In this document: in pieces, positions 1 through 12,180 of the stretch
Layout: every line of letters starts with the position of its first letter
How positions within the stretch are numbered: position 1 is the stretch's first letter
Source: Akebia trifoliata
Taxonomy: Eukaryota > Streptophyta > Magnoliopsida > Ranunculales > Lardizabalaceae
Direction of reading: 5' to 3'
Length of the DNA stretch: 64,000 nucleotides
NCBI GenBank assembly: GCA_017979445.1
Contig: CM030709.1
Coordinates: forward strand, 1,240,001 to 1,304,000
Translations under genes and position numbers: made by a program
The notes under the pieces: model-generated
Databases searched by the model: none
What the model saw: only the letters and a program-made list of their open reading frames with translations
Told to the model about the DNA's origin: nothing

Positions 1-720
1 ATACGTTTAAAAAATATAAAGGGATGGGACTTGAGAATCAAGTTGGTTGTTTGAGAAGATATTGAATATTGAAATATCTCTCTATAATTAGTAATTACTA
101 TAAATTAATTATACTACTAAATAATAAATATAAATATTTTCTTAAATAATTAAAAAAAAAACCCTATTTACCTGTTTACTCGGGGAGACCTGATTAACCA
201 ACCCGGAAATAAATCGGGTCTCTCATAGTAGACTCAAAACCGATTAATCGATTTTGGGTACATCGGGTAATTAGGTACCCGTTTGACAACCCTAGTCTAT
301 GAGTAATTAGTCATACAAATTAAAATTTGTATCACTAATTATTTGAATGCATGTGTTTAAAAATATTAGACATTTTTTCTGAAGATTTCAATTTGATTTT
401 TTTTCCTTCTGAAAAAAAAAGAGAAAATATAAGAATATGTGGACGTGCAAGTTAGAAGCAAGATTTGGGAGCTTATTCAAATGGTTACTTAGCAAGAATT
501 TGTGTTCAAAGTGGTTATTAGGATCTCAAACATTCCAACTTAGTGATAGATCTTCCACTAAAGGGTTGTAGTAACCTCGTTTACCATCCAATCTTGACCA
601 CAGATCAGTCAATCCTAACCACTCATTAATTAGACCACACCTACCCTATGTGATTAAAATCATCAAAGAAATAGTTTTCACCTATAAGATCTCTTTCTCA
701 AGATCAGATTCACAGTGAAT
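1..720. other. AT-rich intergenic DNA, no gene seen
   Basis: No open frame with recognisable homology, no splice-bounded coding segment and no clear transposon ends were seen here. The sequence is AT-rich with short A and T runs. Confidence 0.5.
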
Positions 721-924
721 GATTTGATCAAGAGTCGTGCTGGAGTGACCTCAAGATTGGATCTCATATCGCACATCTTGACGTGAAAGTGGATAGGGAC
801 CATAGATGCTTTTTCACTTGTATCTCGAGGAAAGTATCTATGATTCCAATACACTTTCATGTCAGGGTGTGCGATTTGAGGTCCAATCTTTGAGGTCACT
901 TCAGCATTATTCTTCGATCAATCC
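721..924. mobile_element. MITE-like inverted repeat, about 200 bp
   Basis: Two arms of about 75 bp face each other. The left arm carries GGAGTGACCTCAAGATTGG and the right arm carries its reverse complement with a few changes (CCAATCTTTGAGGTCACTTC). The outer ends GATTTGATCA and GATCAATCC also pair. There is no coding capacity. Superfamily not assigned. Confidence 0.6.
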
Positions 925-1812
925 TTGACGATCTAATTCTTGACGATCTAATTCATTGACATTCATATGGATATGATTATAATCATCTGCTTTAGAGGTT
1001 TTCAAGATTGGATAGTGCACATATTTTCCTAGACCATCCAAGAATGAACTGGGCTTTGTCAATGTAACTTAGCCCAAACAGTTATCGGGTCCGTTGGGAC
1101 AAGACCCATTTGTCTCACTTCTCTCTCTCTTTTGTAACAGCAATTGGCCCAGCATCAAATTAAAAATGGGCCTGGAACCCGATTATTGGGTACTGGCTTT
1201 GGGCATGGAGATTTCTGAACATTTTTGTGGCGCTCCCTAGTCCAACTAACATAACTGTATGTAATAACACACCAAATATAAATACAACCACACCATTAGC
1301 TATGATCTTTATATCTTCCTCTCTCAATTCTTGGTGTTTATTTCTCTCTCTCCCTCACTCATAACTTTCTTTGAGCTATGGATGAAAGTTAGAAATCAAA
1401 ATATAGGCTCTTACACTAGAAAAAGAGAAGGTGAATTGAAGCTAAAAAATAATAATGAGAATGGTTTATACCCTTAACCTTAGATTTCTCCTTTAATTTA
1501 ATGATTGGGTCTCATAAATAATAGTTAGTGTGCCAATAGAATATCTAATTCTTTTTCATAATGAGGGAGGGAGATTTTCGACATTTAATTTCAGTCAGCT
1601 ATTTGAGAAAAGAGTCAAAGGAAATAAAAAGTTGTACTTAGGAATTAGGAGGGAGTTCACACTAGTATTAGCCATTTTATAGGGGGCGATTATAAAAAAT
1701 CGAAGAATCTCCAGAAAAAGAAGAGTGGATCGAAAACACTTGGCTGAGGTACCCTGTTCTCAAATGGAAAAAAGAAAAATATTTAAAACAGAGGAGAATG
1801 CAAGGAAGAGAC
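925..1812 (+). promoter_or_regulatory. Upstream region and probable 5' UTR of the SLP1-like gene
   Basis: No other gene is visible between the MITE and the start codon at 1813. A TATA-like ATTATAAAAAA lies near 1688-1699, about 120 bases before the ATG, and is a plausible but unproven core promoter. CT-rich stretches occur around 1110-1130 and 1318-1360. Confidence 0.35.
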
Positions 1813-3711
1813 ATGGCTTCCTTCTCTCTCAATTCATCACCTCTCCCTCCTCCCTCTCAATCTCGCAAACTCTCGGAAACTTCTCTTCTCCATGGAGGCT
1901 TGAAGCCCATCATTGTTCGTGGAAATCCCCCCACTTTCGTCTCTGCTCCTGATCGTCGAATCGTTGCTGGTGAGCTTTGACCAGTACCCATTTATTCATT
2001 TTTGCTATTTTGCACTCTATATCTTGTTTTTTGATTCTTTAAAACAATTTCAACAATAAAGTTGCGGTGTTCTTGCTCTAATTCACTATTTGTAATTATT
2101 AATACAAGTGCATGTTTATGTTCTTTTTTTGTTTATTAGTTTTGATTGAATTTTATCTCAAAATTGTTATTTTTTTTTATTGGGAAATAATAAGATAGTC
2201 TAAGCTGTAGCTCTTCTTATAGTACATGATCTTCTACCTCTCCAATTGGATCAATTATCCATTATTTTGGTTGGATAGGCACGCCATGTGTATGTTCTAT
2301 CACACTAATGAAGTTCTTGGGACTATGTTCTTTTTAGTTATTTATAAGAAATATGAAAATTGATTATTATATGTTGCATGCCTAATTGTTTATCATGTTT
2401 GAGTGTGAATACTTCACTATTCATCTAACTGCTTTGTTAATATTTAGTTGGAACTGTTTATGTATAATGGGTTTTACATTTTTTACTGTTTTGTCTATAA
2501 CTGCTTTGCACATGTTTAGTTGGAGATTTGCATGGTGACCTTGCACAAGCAAGATGTGCACTTGAGATGGCTGGCGTCTTGAGTTCAGATGGTCAGGATT
2601 CATGGATTGGTGAAGAGACGGTATGCCATTTTTACATAATGATGATGGTTACACTGCCCCTCCATGTGAATCATGTTTACTAGTTTGTGTTAGTGTTTCT
2701 ATTATATGAGTAAGAGCAACTCCAACGCGCTCCCTATCCCACTCTCAATCCCCTCTCAACTGCCATTTTGGAGAGTGAAATCCAAAACAAGGGTCTCCAA
2801 CGCACTACCCATCCCACTGTCCATTTTGTGTCGTGGGATTTTCACTCTCTATTATGGGTAGCTAGTTTGGAGTCTCCATTTTTTGGCTCCAAAAATTTCA
2901 TGACCCCAATTTATTATTTTGGAGAGTCATTTTGGATAGTAGGGTTCTCCAATGCACTATCCATCTCCATCTTGGGTTGAATTTAAAAGATATTGAAATT
3001 TTTATGGATAGTTATTTTGGGTAGCACAGTTGGAGTACATACCCCTTGAATATTCAAAATGACTATCCATAAGCACATGGTTACTCATTATGGTTAGTGA
3101 TTTTGGATATCCCCGTTGGACTTACTCTAAGGTTGGACACCAATTTAGCCACCTATGTTGAAGATGTTCCTTTCCTCAAGGTTTTACTTAATTGTAAACA
3201 TCACTTCACTAATCGATTTGTTCAAGAGTTTGTAGGTCAACAGCCTAAAAAATCACAGGGAGATAGGGGATTGAACTCATTTCTCAATAGGGTGGTGCCC
3301 TGAATTGTAGAATGAGTAAAACATTTAATAACCGCCAACTTACCAAAGTAAATAAAATTTTTTTTTCTTAAAATATTTTCATTAAGAAGTTTCTGTTGTT
3401 TTAAATGTTTTTTGAAATTTCTGCTGGGTAGTCTGGGTTGTCAAGTCCACAGTTCAGTAAAGTTTCTTGATCCAATCTCTACAAATAGATCGAGAACTAG
3501 ATTGCACACTTTCGGACAAGTTGTCTTCCCTTAATTGGGTAAAGAAACTAATGATTGATAAAATCCCACTCCTTTGTCATCTTTTTGGTAGTCCATTTCA
3601 TCTTTTGATATCTACAAATGATTTCTTGAGTCTTCACTATGTTATTTAAAATAGTAGCCATACCACTTTAACTTGTTTTGTTTGAAGTGAAGGAAGCTTC
3701 TTCCTTTATGT

Positions 3712-3753
<42 letters not shown>

Positions 3754-6700
3754 TATGATAGATTTATGTAGTACTGTATAACAGATAGTTTTAAACTTGA
3801 CTCTTGGATTAAAATGTAGTGTGCTCAATTTGAGTTGAAACATGCAAATAGTAATCTGTTTTCTGTGTATCCTAGGTATTGATTCAACTTGGAGATATTC
3901 TTGATCGAGGTGAAGATGAAATAGCTATTTTATCCTTATTGCATTCATTGAATATTCAAGCAAAAACTAAAGGTGGAGCAGTCTTTCAGGTTTGTGCTTA
4001 CAATTGGAATTTAGATTTCAGGACAGTTTCTTGAACATGGTACACTATAGTGTTTTCTTTTTCGGTGATAGCTTGTAAACAAATACTTTGCTAGAGACTA
4101 CAACACATGGGTAGTATGTCATGTTTGACTATTTAATTTTCTTGCTTAATAGATAACTTTTTTTTGTGGAAGCAACATAGTATAGAGAGGTAGGAAAGGA
4201 AGTGCCCTCTCACCATCAATCACACACAAATTAGTGAAATCACACCTCTATGAGGTTCCCTAAGTTGGAAAACCATCTTTATTTTTGGACGTCATTTGAT
4301 CACTACTTCGTCATCATAATCGAAGCCTCATCTCAAAAATTTGGGTTTGGAAAAATAAATACTATTCCTCCATTAAATTCTATCTAAAAACATGCCTTTT
4401 ATTGGTACTAGTGTCTGCATATCTGTTTTCACCTGTTTGGATCATTTCTGCTTTCACTGGTAAAGGCCTCGCTCTAGATTTGGTGATTTTGTTTTATGCT
4501 TTATAGGTAAATGGAAATCATGAAACCATGAATGTAGAAGGGGATTTCAGATATGTTGATCCAGGAGCATTTGAAGAATGTTTGAACTTTTTGGAATACT
4601 TGGATGATTATGAAGATAACTGGGATGAAGCTTTTATTGGTTGGATAAGTGTGTCTGAAAGGTGGAAAGAAAATCGTAGGACGTCTCAGAGTTATTGGGG
4701 CCCATGGAACCTACTGAAGGTATCAGCAGACTTTGTTTTTCTTGGATTTTTATATTTGTTTAAAACATTTTCTTCATTATTAAGAACATTAAACTATTTT
4801 ATATATCTAAGACGCCACTTTTTTTTTTTCGAAGTAAACAGGAGATAGGAATAAATGTTCCACCTTTTTATACATGTCTTGTAGCATTTTATGAATCCTT
4901 TTGAGATTTTTGATAATTACTCTAATAAATTTATCCAAATATTAGGACAGAGGCAAAAGGGGGTGACTGCGAGATCAACCCTTTTAAGGCCAGGGGCTCC
5001 ATTGGCATGTGAGTTGGCACAACATGCTGTTGTTCTTAAAGTTGATGATTGGGTTTTCTGTCATGGTGGTCTCCTCCCTCATCATGGTAAAACTTGAATT
5101 ATTTACTGAATGAATTTACTTTGTTACTGATAGTTTTTCATCCTCAATTTTTACCTTATATGTCAGACGTTTCATCTACCTCTTCCATGATGGCTGATAG
5201 GATGTGTTGTTATTTCTGCAGTTGCATATGGAATAGAGAGGATGAACAAGGAAGTATCTCAATGGATGAAAGGTTTCAATGAGAATGATGATAGTGGTCT
5301 TGGACTCCCTTTCATAGCCACCCGAGGCTATGATAGTGTTGTTTGGAACCGCTTGTATTCAAGAGACGTTGAAGACATGGAAGACTATCAGATTCACCAG
5401 GCAAGTCACTGGAATTATGTGCTTCATTTTCTTTTTATTAGATTACCGTCCCAATGTTGAAGAATCTCATGTTCTTTTTTCAGTCTTCACAAAGGGATTC
5501 TAGTTTTTTTTATAAATATTTTTATTAGAAAAAAATGAAAATAAGTTGGCTGAGAACTTGGTTGAGTGAACTTAAATTTTGTCTGTACCAAACATGAGTT
5601 TTCCAATATGTAGGCATATTCATGCAAAAGAGTGCCGAGTCAATTTTGATTCACCATGTTTTTTTTTTCCTTCACTCCATGCATTGTTCAATATTCGGTT
5701 TGTTTCAAGGATAGCAATGAGAGTTTGAGGAAGAATAAAAGAAAAGAGATCAAACGGAGAAGGGGAGGTTTGGTCTCCTTTACTTGATAAAAGTAATGTC
5801 AAAACAAATGAAAACAGGATGTAAAGCACATAAAAATACTATCAACCATGAAAATGGTTGTCTAGGCTAGTTTCCGAGGAGAATGGGCATTGTTTATATG
5901 TCAGCTATTCCATTTAGTTGTTTAATATGTACTTATTTGATTTACCCTCATCATAATTAAAGTCTTACCTTTGAACATTCCATTATATAACTCTATGGTC
6001 TCCTAAACCAAATGTATCTGCCCATCAGATATGTTCCATTCTTGAAAAGACATTGGAAGCAGTAGGTGCTAAGGCTATGGTAGTCGGCCATACTCCTCAA
6101 ACTTCTGGAATAAACAGGTACAATGAGCGTTTTTTCTGGAGCTTTTATTTGGACAAACTACTGATAAGGCTTCAAGATCTCTTATATATTTGTAAGCGAA
6201 AGGTATTCTGGGGTATCACAACAGACTTTTTTACCGGCTAAGGCAGGTTTCTCTTTCACATGGAGGGCTGGTGAGGTGAATCTGAACTGTCCATCTGATA
6301 GAGGACCCTCCAGATCAGCCATGTAGATGCTGCCCTGCCAAACTTACCCTTAGACTCTGTGAGTTTCTCTATTCTCCTCAACAAAAAGCAGATGCTTGAT
6401 ATTTCTATTATCTTGGAACAAAAGGTAGTAAAAAAGAGAAAAAAAAATGGAAATTCTGCATTTTAGCCACGTGGAAGATGACTACCATGCTGAAACTTTT
6501 CAAGTGGAGAGGTGGGCCATTTGGTTTCAACTACCTTTGAAGACCCTGTCTGTGCTGGAAACGCCACCTGTTGTGTCATCCCAGAGTGCCTGTCCTCATG
6601 TTTAAATACATATACCATAAAGTATCAGTTTTTACAGCCTATTTTAGACTTGCATTTGTCTCGTGGATCAGCTATTTGGTTTTGGGTGTTGCACTGCAGT

Positions 6701-7488
6701 AAATACAGTTGTAGCATATGGCGTACCAATGTGGGAATGTCCAGTGGGGTCCTTAATTCAAGACCTGAGGTAAGCTAGAATTTCTCTGCACCTACTTAAG
6801 AATAACAGTAATACAAGCAGCCAGGCCACTTCAAAATTTTGGAGGAACCCCCCTTGTAACATGACACGTGGCTTTTTGTGTTTATTTCACGTCCCTGCTT
6901 TTTGGTTAATATTTGGGATGCCTCCTTGGACATACCATGTGTAATCCAAAGGATAGGGTTGTACTGAAATTTTGAAGCGGGATGGGCACTTCAAAGTTTT
7001 TTCACGAGTCAAGCTGGGTGGACTAGAAGAGTATGCTGAATCTACCACAAATGTGGTGCACTTGGTTGGGTTAGGTCTAACTTCTTCCTATCATATCTCT
7101 CGTGCCAAACTCAGACCCGGTTAGATGGTCATAAACTATATATTTTCTTGGGCAGTTTTTTATAATATCTACTATCACATCAACTTTCATTCTAACACAC
7201 TGATTAATGAAATTAAATATAATGTGCCAAATAAAAATAAAGGAACTCCCAACATCTCTCTCTTATCATCTTCTTGGGTTTTCTTTGAAGGAGAAACACT
7301 AGAAGGAGAAGATCCTCCTGTCTATTATTTACATTTTTGTTGCTTCCTAGTTATTAATGGTGCTGAAAGTGATAGGGTTTAACTTCGATTCTGTTGATCA
7401 GGTTCTAGAAATAATCGACAATAAAGCAAGAGTTATAAGGTGCAAGAGCGACACATTTAATGAACTTCAAATTGTTGATTATATTTGA
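1813..7488 (+). CDS. SLP1: Shewanella-like protein phosphatase 1 (chloroplast PPP-family phosphatase)
   Basis: Nine exons: 1813-1969, 2520-2620, 3876-3989, 4507-4719, 4951-5086, 5222-5400, 6029-6117, 6700-6769 and 7402-7488. They join in frame to 381 residues plus stop. Metallophosphatase motifs appear in order: GDLHGD (about residues 54-59), GDILDRG (92-98), GNHE (127-130), FCHGG with its metal-type His near 233, and VGHTPQ near 319-324. The family is of bacterial-like Ser/Thr phosphatases; plant SLP1 is known to be plastid-located, and the N-terminus here is Ser/Pro-rich and acid-poor like a transit peptide. An in-frame ATG lies 15 bases upstream at 1798; I prefer 1813 because MASFSLNS matches the usual family start. 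The C-terminus LQVVDYI is also typical. Intron 6 has a GC donor (CAG|GCAAGT). Intron 2 carries a MITE and a (TA)n run. All exon phases agree, so the gene looks functional. Confidence 0.95.
2708..3130. mobile_element. MITE inside intron 2 of the SLP1-like gene
   Basis: The left end TAAGAGCAACTCCAACG pairs with the reverse complement of the right end (TTAGAGTAAGTCCAACG), giving a 17-bp terminal inverted repeat with three mismatches. The interior has short repeats around GGAGAGT and TGGATAGT. 'AGAGCAACTCCAAC' ends are common in plant MITEs. No coding capacity. Confidence 0.65.
3716..3750. repeat. (TA)n microsatellite in an SLP1 intron
   Basis: An uninterrupted alternating TA run of about 32 bases within intron 2. 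Confidence 0.9.
5401..6028 (+). other. GC-AG intron (intron 6 of the SLP1-like gene)
   Basis: The exon ends CAG at 5400 and the intron opens with GCAAGT rather than GT. The acceptor CCCATCAG ends at 6028. The join gives YQIHQ followed by ICSILEKTLEAVGAK, which matches the family with no loss or gain. No nearby GT keeps the reading frame and family alignment. GC donors with a strong flanking consensus, as here, are a known minor class. Confidence 0.85.
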
Positions 7489-8123
7489 AGACCACTATAT
7501 GAATTGATAAGGTACAATGCGTATGAAAATAATCCTTTGTTTTGTTGTTGTATTAAATTGTCATGTCAAATGAGAGTTCGTTTATCTTGTCGTTTCTTCA
7601 AATTCATTTGGGTTGTAATTTATAGAAATAGATGGATTCTTTTGTAAAGATCATTATCTACCTTTCTACATGTCAGGGCTCACTATTTCTTGTCGATACA
7701 TTTGCAGGAAATACAGTGTTAAAATTCATTACTCCTGGGGACATCAAGTGGTTTAAATCTTCCTGCACCACAATAGACGGCAGTGCCATTGTCGTGAAAC
7801 AATTCCAGTTTTGGTGATATACTTGGTGGGAATCTGGGATAAGGTGATGTACTTAGTCTGGTGATTTTGCTCAACAGTGGAGGTAATTGCTTTACTCCAA
7901 TTTGGAATTTGTAATCAAACTTTTTCTGTCAAAAATATTTGCTGGTAATGAAATTAACTGTAAACACTTTAGATTTTGTATATGATTTGCTTATTATAGA
8001 AAAATGGGTCTCATCAGAGAGAAGAGGTCAAAGTAAACTTGATTGGCTGTTCCCTGACTTCTGTTCCATTTGATCATATATGTTCAACATCAGCAACCTC
8101 TGTTTTCTAAATGTGGATATCCA
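7489..8123. other. 3' flank / probable 3' UTR of the SLP1-like gene
   Basis: No second gene is recognisable. The early part probably contains the SLP1 3' UTR. Short open frames here show no known domain. Confidence 0.4.
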
Positions 8124-8440
8124 TGTCGTTTTAGTCCCACATCGGCCACTCATTACCTTCTCTCTCCTTATAAGCTCCTGGGCCTCTCCATTCATTGCCA
8201 ATTGGTTTTGAGTTGGACCCCCAAATTTATCATGGTATCAGAGTGGGCCTTTCTCTCCTCCACGTCACCCAGTTCATATCTCCATGTGCTTTGCCCCAGT
8301 CCGGCCTACACGTGCGGGGGCATGTTGAGTTTAGTCCCACATCGGAGACTTTGGATGCAGGATTACATCTATAGCTGGTTAGGTCTAATCCAATATGTAA
8401 TCTTCATTGTTGTCAGCTTTAATGGAATTAACAAGTTTGA
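8124..8440 (+). mobile_element. TRIM-type miniature LTR retroelement, degraded
   Basis: A 5' LTR-like segment starts at 8124 and contains TTTAGTCCCACATCGG. It is followed at 8233-8243 by TGGTATCAGAG, the primer-binding site for initiator methionine tRNA. A purine tract GCGGGGG ends at 8320, then a second LTR-like copy begins at 8323 with TGTTGAG and the same TTTAGTCCCACATCGG. Only about 80 bp lie between primer site and purine tract, with no coding capacity, as expected of a TRIM. The right LTR diverges soon after the shared motif, so its end is uncertain. Confidence 0.75.
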
Positions 8441-8731
8441 GTTCCCCTTAACTTGATTTTTGAACACCTGAAACTTCATCTTCCACCAAAGATGGTTTAC
8501 CCTCAAAATGGAGTAGAATTATTCTTGATTGGGATAGGGTGATCCTCATATCCAGCATTCCCTAAAAGTTCATTGAAGTCCATAAATTGCACTACTCCAA
8601 TCATCGGGACCACACAATGTATTGCAATCTTTTGACTTGTCCACGACAATTTTTTTAACATTTTATCCTTGTCTTCGACCTCAAGATCCTATATTGTTTT
8701 ACTTGCAAACCTTAAGAAGGAGATAGGGTTT
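8441..8731. other. Intergenic DNA, nothing recognised
   Basis: Short AT-rich interval between the TRIM and the SINE without open frames or repeat ends that I can support. Confidence 0.4.
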
Positions 8732-8934
8732 AACCCCCGAGGGGTTGGCTCAACGGTAAGACTAGTGGCAAGAGTTTGCTCTTTGTAATCGTTTGTTTGA
8801 AATTGGGTGGTCTCTTACTTTGTTGCACGTTGGGAAACTTTTGTTAGGTTTGGACTCTGCAATCGTAGGGACTAGTTCTACCACAAAGGGTGTGAGGGTG
8901 TGGAGATACCATGCCATGTATAAAAGAATAAAAA
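8732..8934 (+). mobile_element. tRNA-derived SINE (probable)
   Basis: It begins GAGGGGTTGGCTCAACGG, resembling a tRNA-type A box (TGGCTCAACGG), with a degenerate B-box-like GTTTGAAATTGGG about 60 bases on, and ends in an A-rich tail. The flanks AGATAGGGTTT (8721-8731) and AGAGAGGGTTT (8935-8945) could be an 11-bp target duplication with one mismatch. The start resembles the SINE at 19.2 kb. Confidence 0.55.
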
Positions 8935-8945
8935 AGAGAGGGTTT

Positions 8946-10287
8946 TGGAGAGGTTGAAGCCAATGAGTTTTGGGGAAGAAAAATCAAGGATTGCCATATG
9001 AAGCTTGCCATCAAGTGTAGAGGCCAGTGGTTAATATTAAAATCCTAACACTGGGAGTGTTGAGCGTTTCCATTTTATAAAATAAAAATAACTTAAATTA
9101 TCCTTTTTTTCAACTTACATTAAATCTTACTATATAACATACTTCTGACTTATCAAAAATTGAGAATTCTTGGATAGTGATTACATATCTCATAGAGTTT
9201 ATATAAATTCGAAATATCCATGAATATGAAAACAGAATCAATCAACCCAATATAATATCTCTAATTAATCCTAATTGATGCAAATCTAAGATTTGCAAGA
9301 AATGTGATGAGATACACCATAGCATTGATATAGTGTATCTCATGCACATTATTCTCTATCACATATTAGCTGTAAGCCTGTATCGAAATTTAGCAAATTT
9401 ATCTAAACATAGACATGGTGCAAAAAATACAATAAATTTACTTTATTTATATTGGATTTGTAAAATACGACAATGTAAAACTACCAAATACAATCTGATG
9501 TCATCCTCGACCAGATTAACTGATAAGTTCGAATAAAAAACTACACAAGTTTCTCAATATTTAATCTTTTGACTTTGCCAAAATTTCTACTTAATAAGTC
9601 AAGAGAGGAACAAAGATTAAAGGAAGGATTCTTCTTATTCCACCCACAAATGTGAAGAAGAAAGTGAAAGCTAATAAAAACTCACTCTCATTGGCAAAAG
9701 ACTTGCTATGGCAAGAATGGAGTGGGGAACAAGATTTATTTAGTCAACCCAAATATCTGGAATAAGGATTTGTTGAAATTTCACTGAAAATAAAAACATA
9801 AATGAAAAATAGTAATTCATGAATGGTTAGAGAGCTATGATGGTGAAATAGGCTTGTGTGGTGGGTTCAATGAAAGGGAAAGAAACAATATACCCAAAAC
9901 ACTTAAAAATGGGCGGCGTGAAAGCATTCAAATATAAACAAGAGAGACCACAAGGATCATTGAAGCTCTTTACTTATAAAGCCCACTTGCAAGCTAAACC
10001 AAGAAAGAGAGAGACGCGCGCGCACACACACACACAACTTGCATTTCTTTCCTTAAAAAAAAATGTGTTATTAATGTCTAGCTGCAGAGCGGCCATTGAT
10101 TCCATCACCCAAATAAATATATTTTATTACAACATGTATCCTACTCAAGCATGGACTATGGGGTCGAAATCTTTTTTATTTTTATTTCATTTTTTTTTTC
10201 ACAACTAATAACATGAAGGAAAATTATTTAAAAATCTCAAGAACTCACTTAATGTACAAGGTCAAAAATAAAATCAAATGAAATGAA
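8946..10287. other. Intergenic DNA, no gene seen
   Basis: AT-rich. A short (CA)n/(GC)n-like run lies at 10014-10036. The open frame over 9858-10208 has low-complexity composition and no recognisable domain, so it is not called as a gene. Confidence 0.4.
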
Positions 10288-10469
10288 AGGTCTTGTTAAC
10301 ATCTAACCTAAGGACACACGTTAAGGTGCATTAAATACACCTTTGGAAATAAGCATTTGAGGGTATTTGATTAATAAATAAAAATTTTAAAGGATAATTT
10401 TGGTAAGAAATCCAAATTACAAAGTGTATTTAATATACTTTAATGTGTGCCCTTACGTTAACAAAACCC
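10288..10469. mobile_element. MITE family E, copy 1
   Basis: Terminal inverted repeats: the left end contains CTTGTTAACATCT then AAGGACACACGTTAAGGTGC; the right end is the complement, ending GTTAACAAAACCC. The same ends occur at 19791-19955 and 50002-50190, so this is a dispersed family of about 165-190 bp. Confidence 0.75.
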
Positions 10470-11445
10470 ATGAAATTAAATAAAATAAAAATACAACTTT
10501 TGAATTGAAAGGTAAAGATACTCAAATTGATCATTTTATCGATATGCACGTCATACTCCACAATATTGTCGATTAACTTGAAGAACGTTTTATTTATTTA
10601 TTTATTTATTTTAAATCCTTGACTCACTTTTTAGTATACTATTTGTACGCTCCCTTCACAGAATCATATAAAATCATAAAGATCTATCCTTATGTACCTT
10701 GAAACGAAGGATAAAAGTGAGTCATATTATCACGACTCTATTACTTAATGGCTAAGGCAGGCATGAAAACCATTTCCTTATTAAAGTGGTAATGGTTTCA
10801 ATTAAATTAATTTATATTAAATGGATTTGAATGAAGTTGGCCTACAGGCTTAGTACTTGCAGTGTGATTATATTCTGATTCTAGATTATAAAAATGGAAA
10901 CTAATTATCAAAATTCACAGTCTCGATCGATGGCACTATTCCAAGAAATTGATTTCAGAATCTAAAATAATAATCTCATTTTTGTTAAACCTATTTCTAG
11001 AATTGGGGTGCAAAATACCATATGCGTATAAGGGGGAAAAAAAAGTTACTTTTAGATAATCGTTTTTATAATCCAAACCAAACAAATATTAGATTCTAGA
11101 GTCAGATTATGGACAATAATCAGATTTTTAGAATAATAATAAATAAATAAAAAAACAATTTCAGTGATATTGAAGTATAACCCATGCAATAAAATGCCCC
11201 CTTCAAATTTCAATATGATTCAACAAGGTGGAATTCACAATGGTCTAACTTGTAAAAAACATTGATGGGGTGATGGTGACACTAACATTGCTTTTCGGTA
11301 CCGATACGATAATCTCGGAAAAACAAGGTGCTACATTCCTCCTGACGTCATTAGAGACGAAATTTTCATAACCCATAAGACACTCTTCTTTGAACTTGGA
11401 AGTATGATCTGATCGACACACATCTCAAAATCACAAAACGAAGAT
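10470..11445. other. 3' flank of the PYL gene
   Basis: AT-rich sequence downstream (on the minus strand) of the ABA receptor gene. It probably holds that gene's 3' UTR near 11.3-11.4 kb. No other gene seen. Confidence 0.4.
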
Positions 11446-12087
11446 TTATGAAAACGATATGTTACATTTGTTTGATTTCTCAGCGATATGTGCCAGTGAT
11501 TGGAGGTTGCACCGTACAATTGTGTCGACAAACACACAAGTATCCTCCTTAGTATTACCTGGTGGGATATTAACGACATACGATTCAACAACTACGGTTC
11601 CAGAACCGTTTGATGAAGTGTGGAGTGTCGTAACGGATCGGTAGTTCTCGAGGCGATGGTCCCCGCCAATAACACTGAAGCTGAGTACATGACGATCTTC
11701 ATCGAGAATCTCGAGGCGTTCGGTGCTTGTGGCAGCAGGAAGTCCGGAGACCACGTGGACCTCTCTCAAACTGCCAACATCACCATCTCCAACGATGACG
11801 TGGCAGCTTTTAAGGAAGTGTTTATAGGCTTGTGGATTATCGAAGCGGCGGACGACGGACCATACGGTGGAGACTGGTGCAGAGATGGTTTGGATGACAG
11901 AAGAGCAGCACTGGTTGGGGCCCACCACGTGTGAGTGCTGACGTGCCACCGTGTCAGGTACTGGGGTGGCGCATGATAGAGGGACTCGGTGTGTGAGGGG
12001 TTGTTTGTGGCAGATTGTGGTGGTGGTGGTGGTAGTGGTACTGAGTCTGTGGAGTTGCAGAGATGGTTTTGAAGCTGTTGAAGGCAT
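11446..12087 (-). CDS. PYL4: Abscisic acid receptor, PYR/PYL/RCAR family (PYL4/5/6 group)
   Basis: Single exon encoding 213 residues. A START/Bet v 1-like ligand pocket protein that binds ABA and then inhibits clade A PP2C phosphatases in cytosol and nucleus. Family signatures are intact: the gate SGLPA (residues 114-118), the latch GGDHRL (141-146), the ABA-carboxylate lysine in FLKSC (K93), the glutamate in STERL (E123) and the C-terminal helix segment VRCNLQSLAHIAE. The block VGPNQCCSSVIQ and the lack of introns fit the PYL4-6 group; PYL4 looks closest, but that is from memory of the family. An upstream open stretch of 16 codons is mostly Arg-Glu from a GA repeat in the leader, so the start at MPSTASK (12087) is preferred. 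The N-terminus has a run of about eight Thr, a simple repeat absent from most family members. Confidence 0.93.
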   Translation of the reverse strand: MPSTASKPSLQLHRLSTTTTTTTTICHKQPLTHRVPLSCATPVPDTVARQHSHVVGPNQCCSSVIQTISAPVSTVWSVVRRFDNPQAYKHFLKSCHVIVGDGDVGSLREVHVVSGLPAATSTERLEILDEDRHVLSFSVIGGDHRLENYRSVTTLHTSSNGSGTVVVESYVVNIPPGNTKEDTCVFVDTIVRCNLQSLAHIAEKSNKCNISFS

Positions 12088-12180
12088 CTCTCTCTCTCTC
12101 TCTCTGTCTCTCTTTGAAAAAGGTTTTGGGTTCATGAGAGATGGTTGGCTTGGAAAGGTAGCTAAATATAAGTTCTTATG
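12088..12180 (-). promoter_or_regulatory. (GA)n leader and TATA-like element of the PYL gene
   Basis: On the minus strand the leader just before the ATG is a GA run (12089-12113), common in plant 5' UTRs. A TATA-like CTTATATTTAG lies near 12163-12173, about 80 bases upstream of the start codon. Function is inferred from position. Confidence 0.45.

Noticed and set aside
4941..4950. Alternative acceptor at ATTAG (4944-4945) for exon 5 of the SLP1-like gene
   Set aside because: It would put the exon out of frame; the acceptor ACAG ending at 4950 keeps the phase and family alignment.
9858..10208. Open frame of 116 codons beginning MVGSMKGKET
   Set aside because: Low-complexity, ends in a Phe-rich poly-T translation, with no homology recognised.
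11459..11934. Long plus-strand open frames over the PYL gene
   Set aside because: They are antisense shadows of the minus-strand receptor, which has unmistakable gate and latch motifs.
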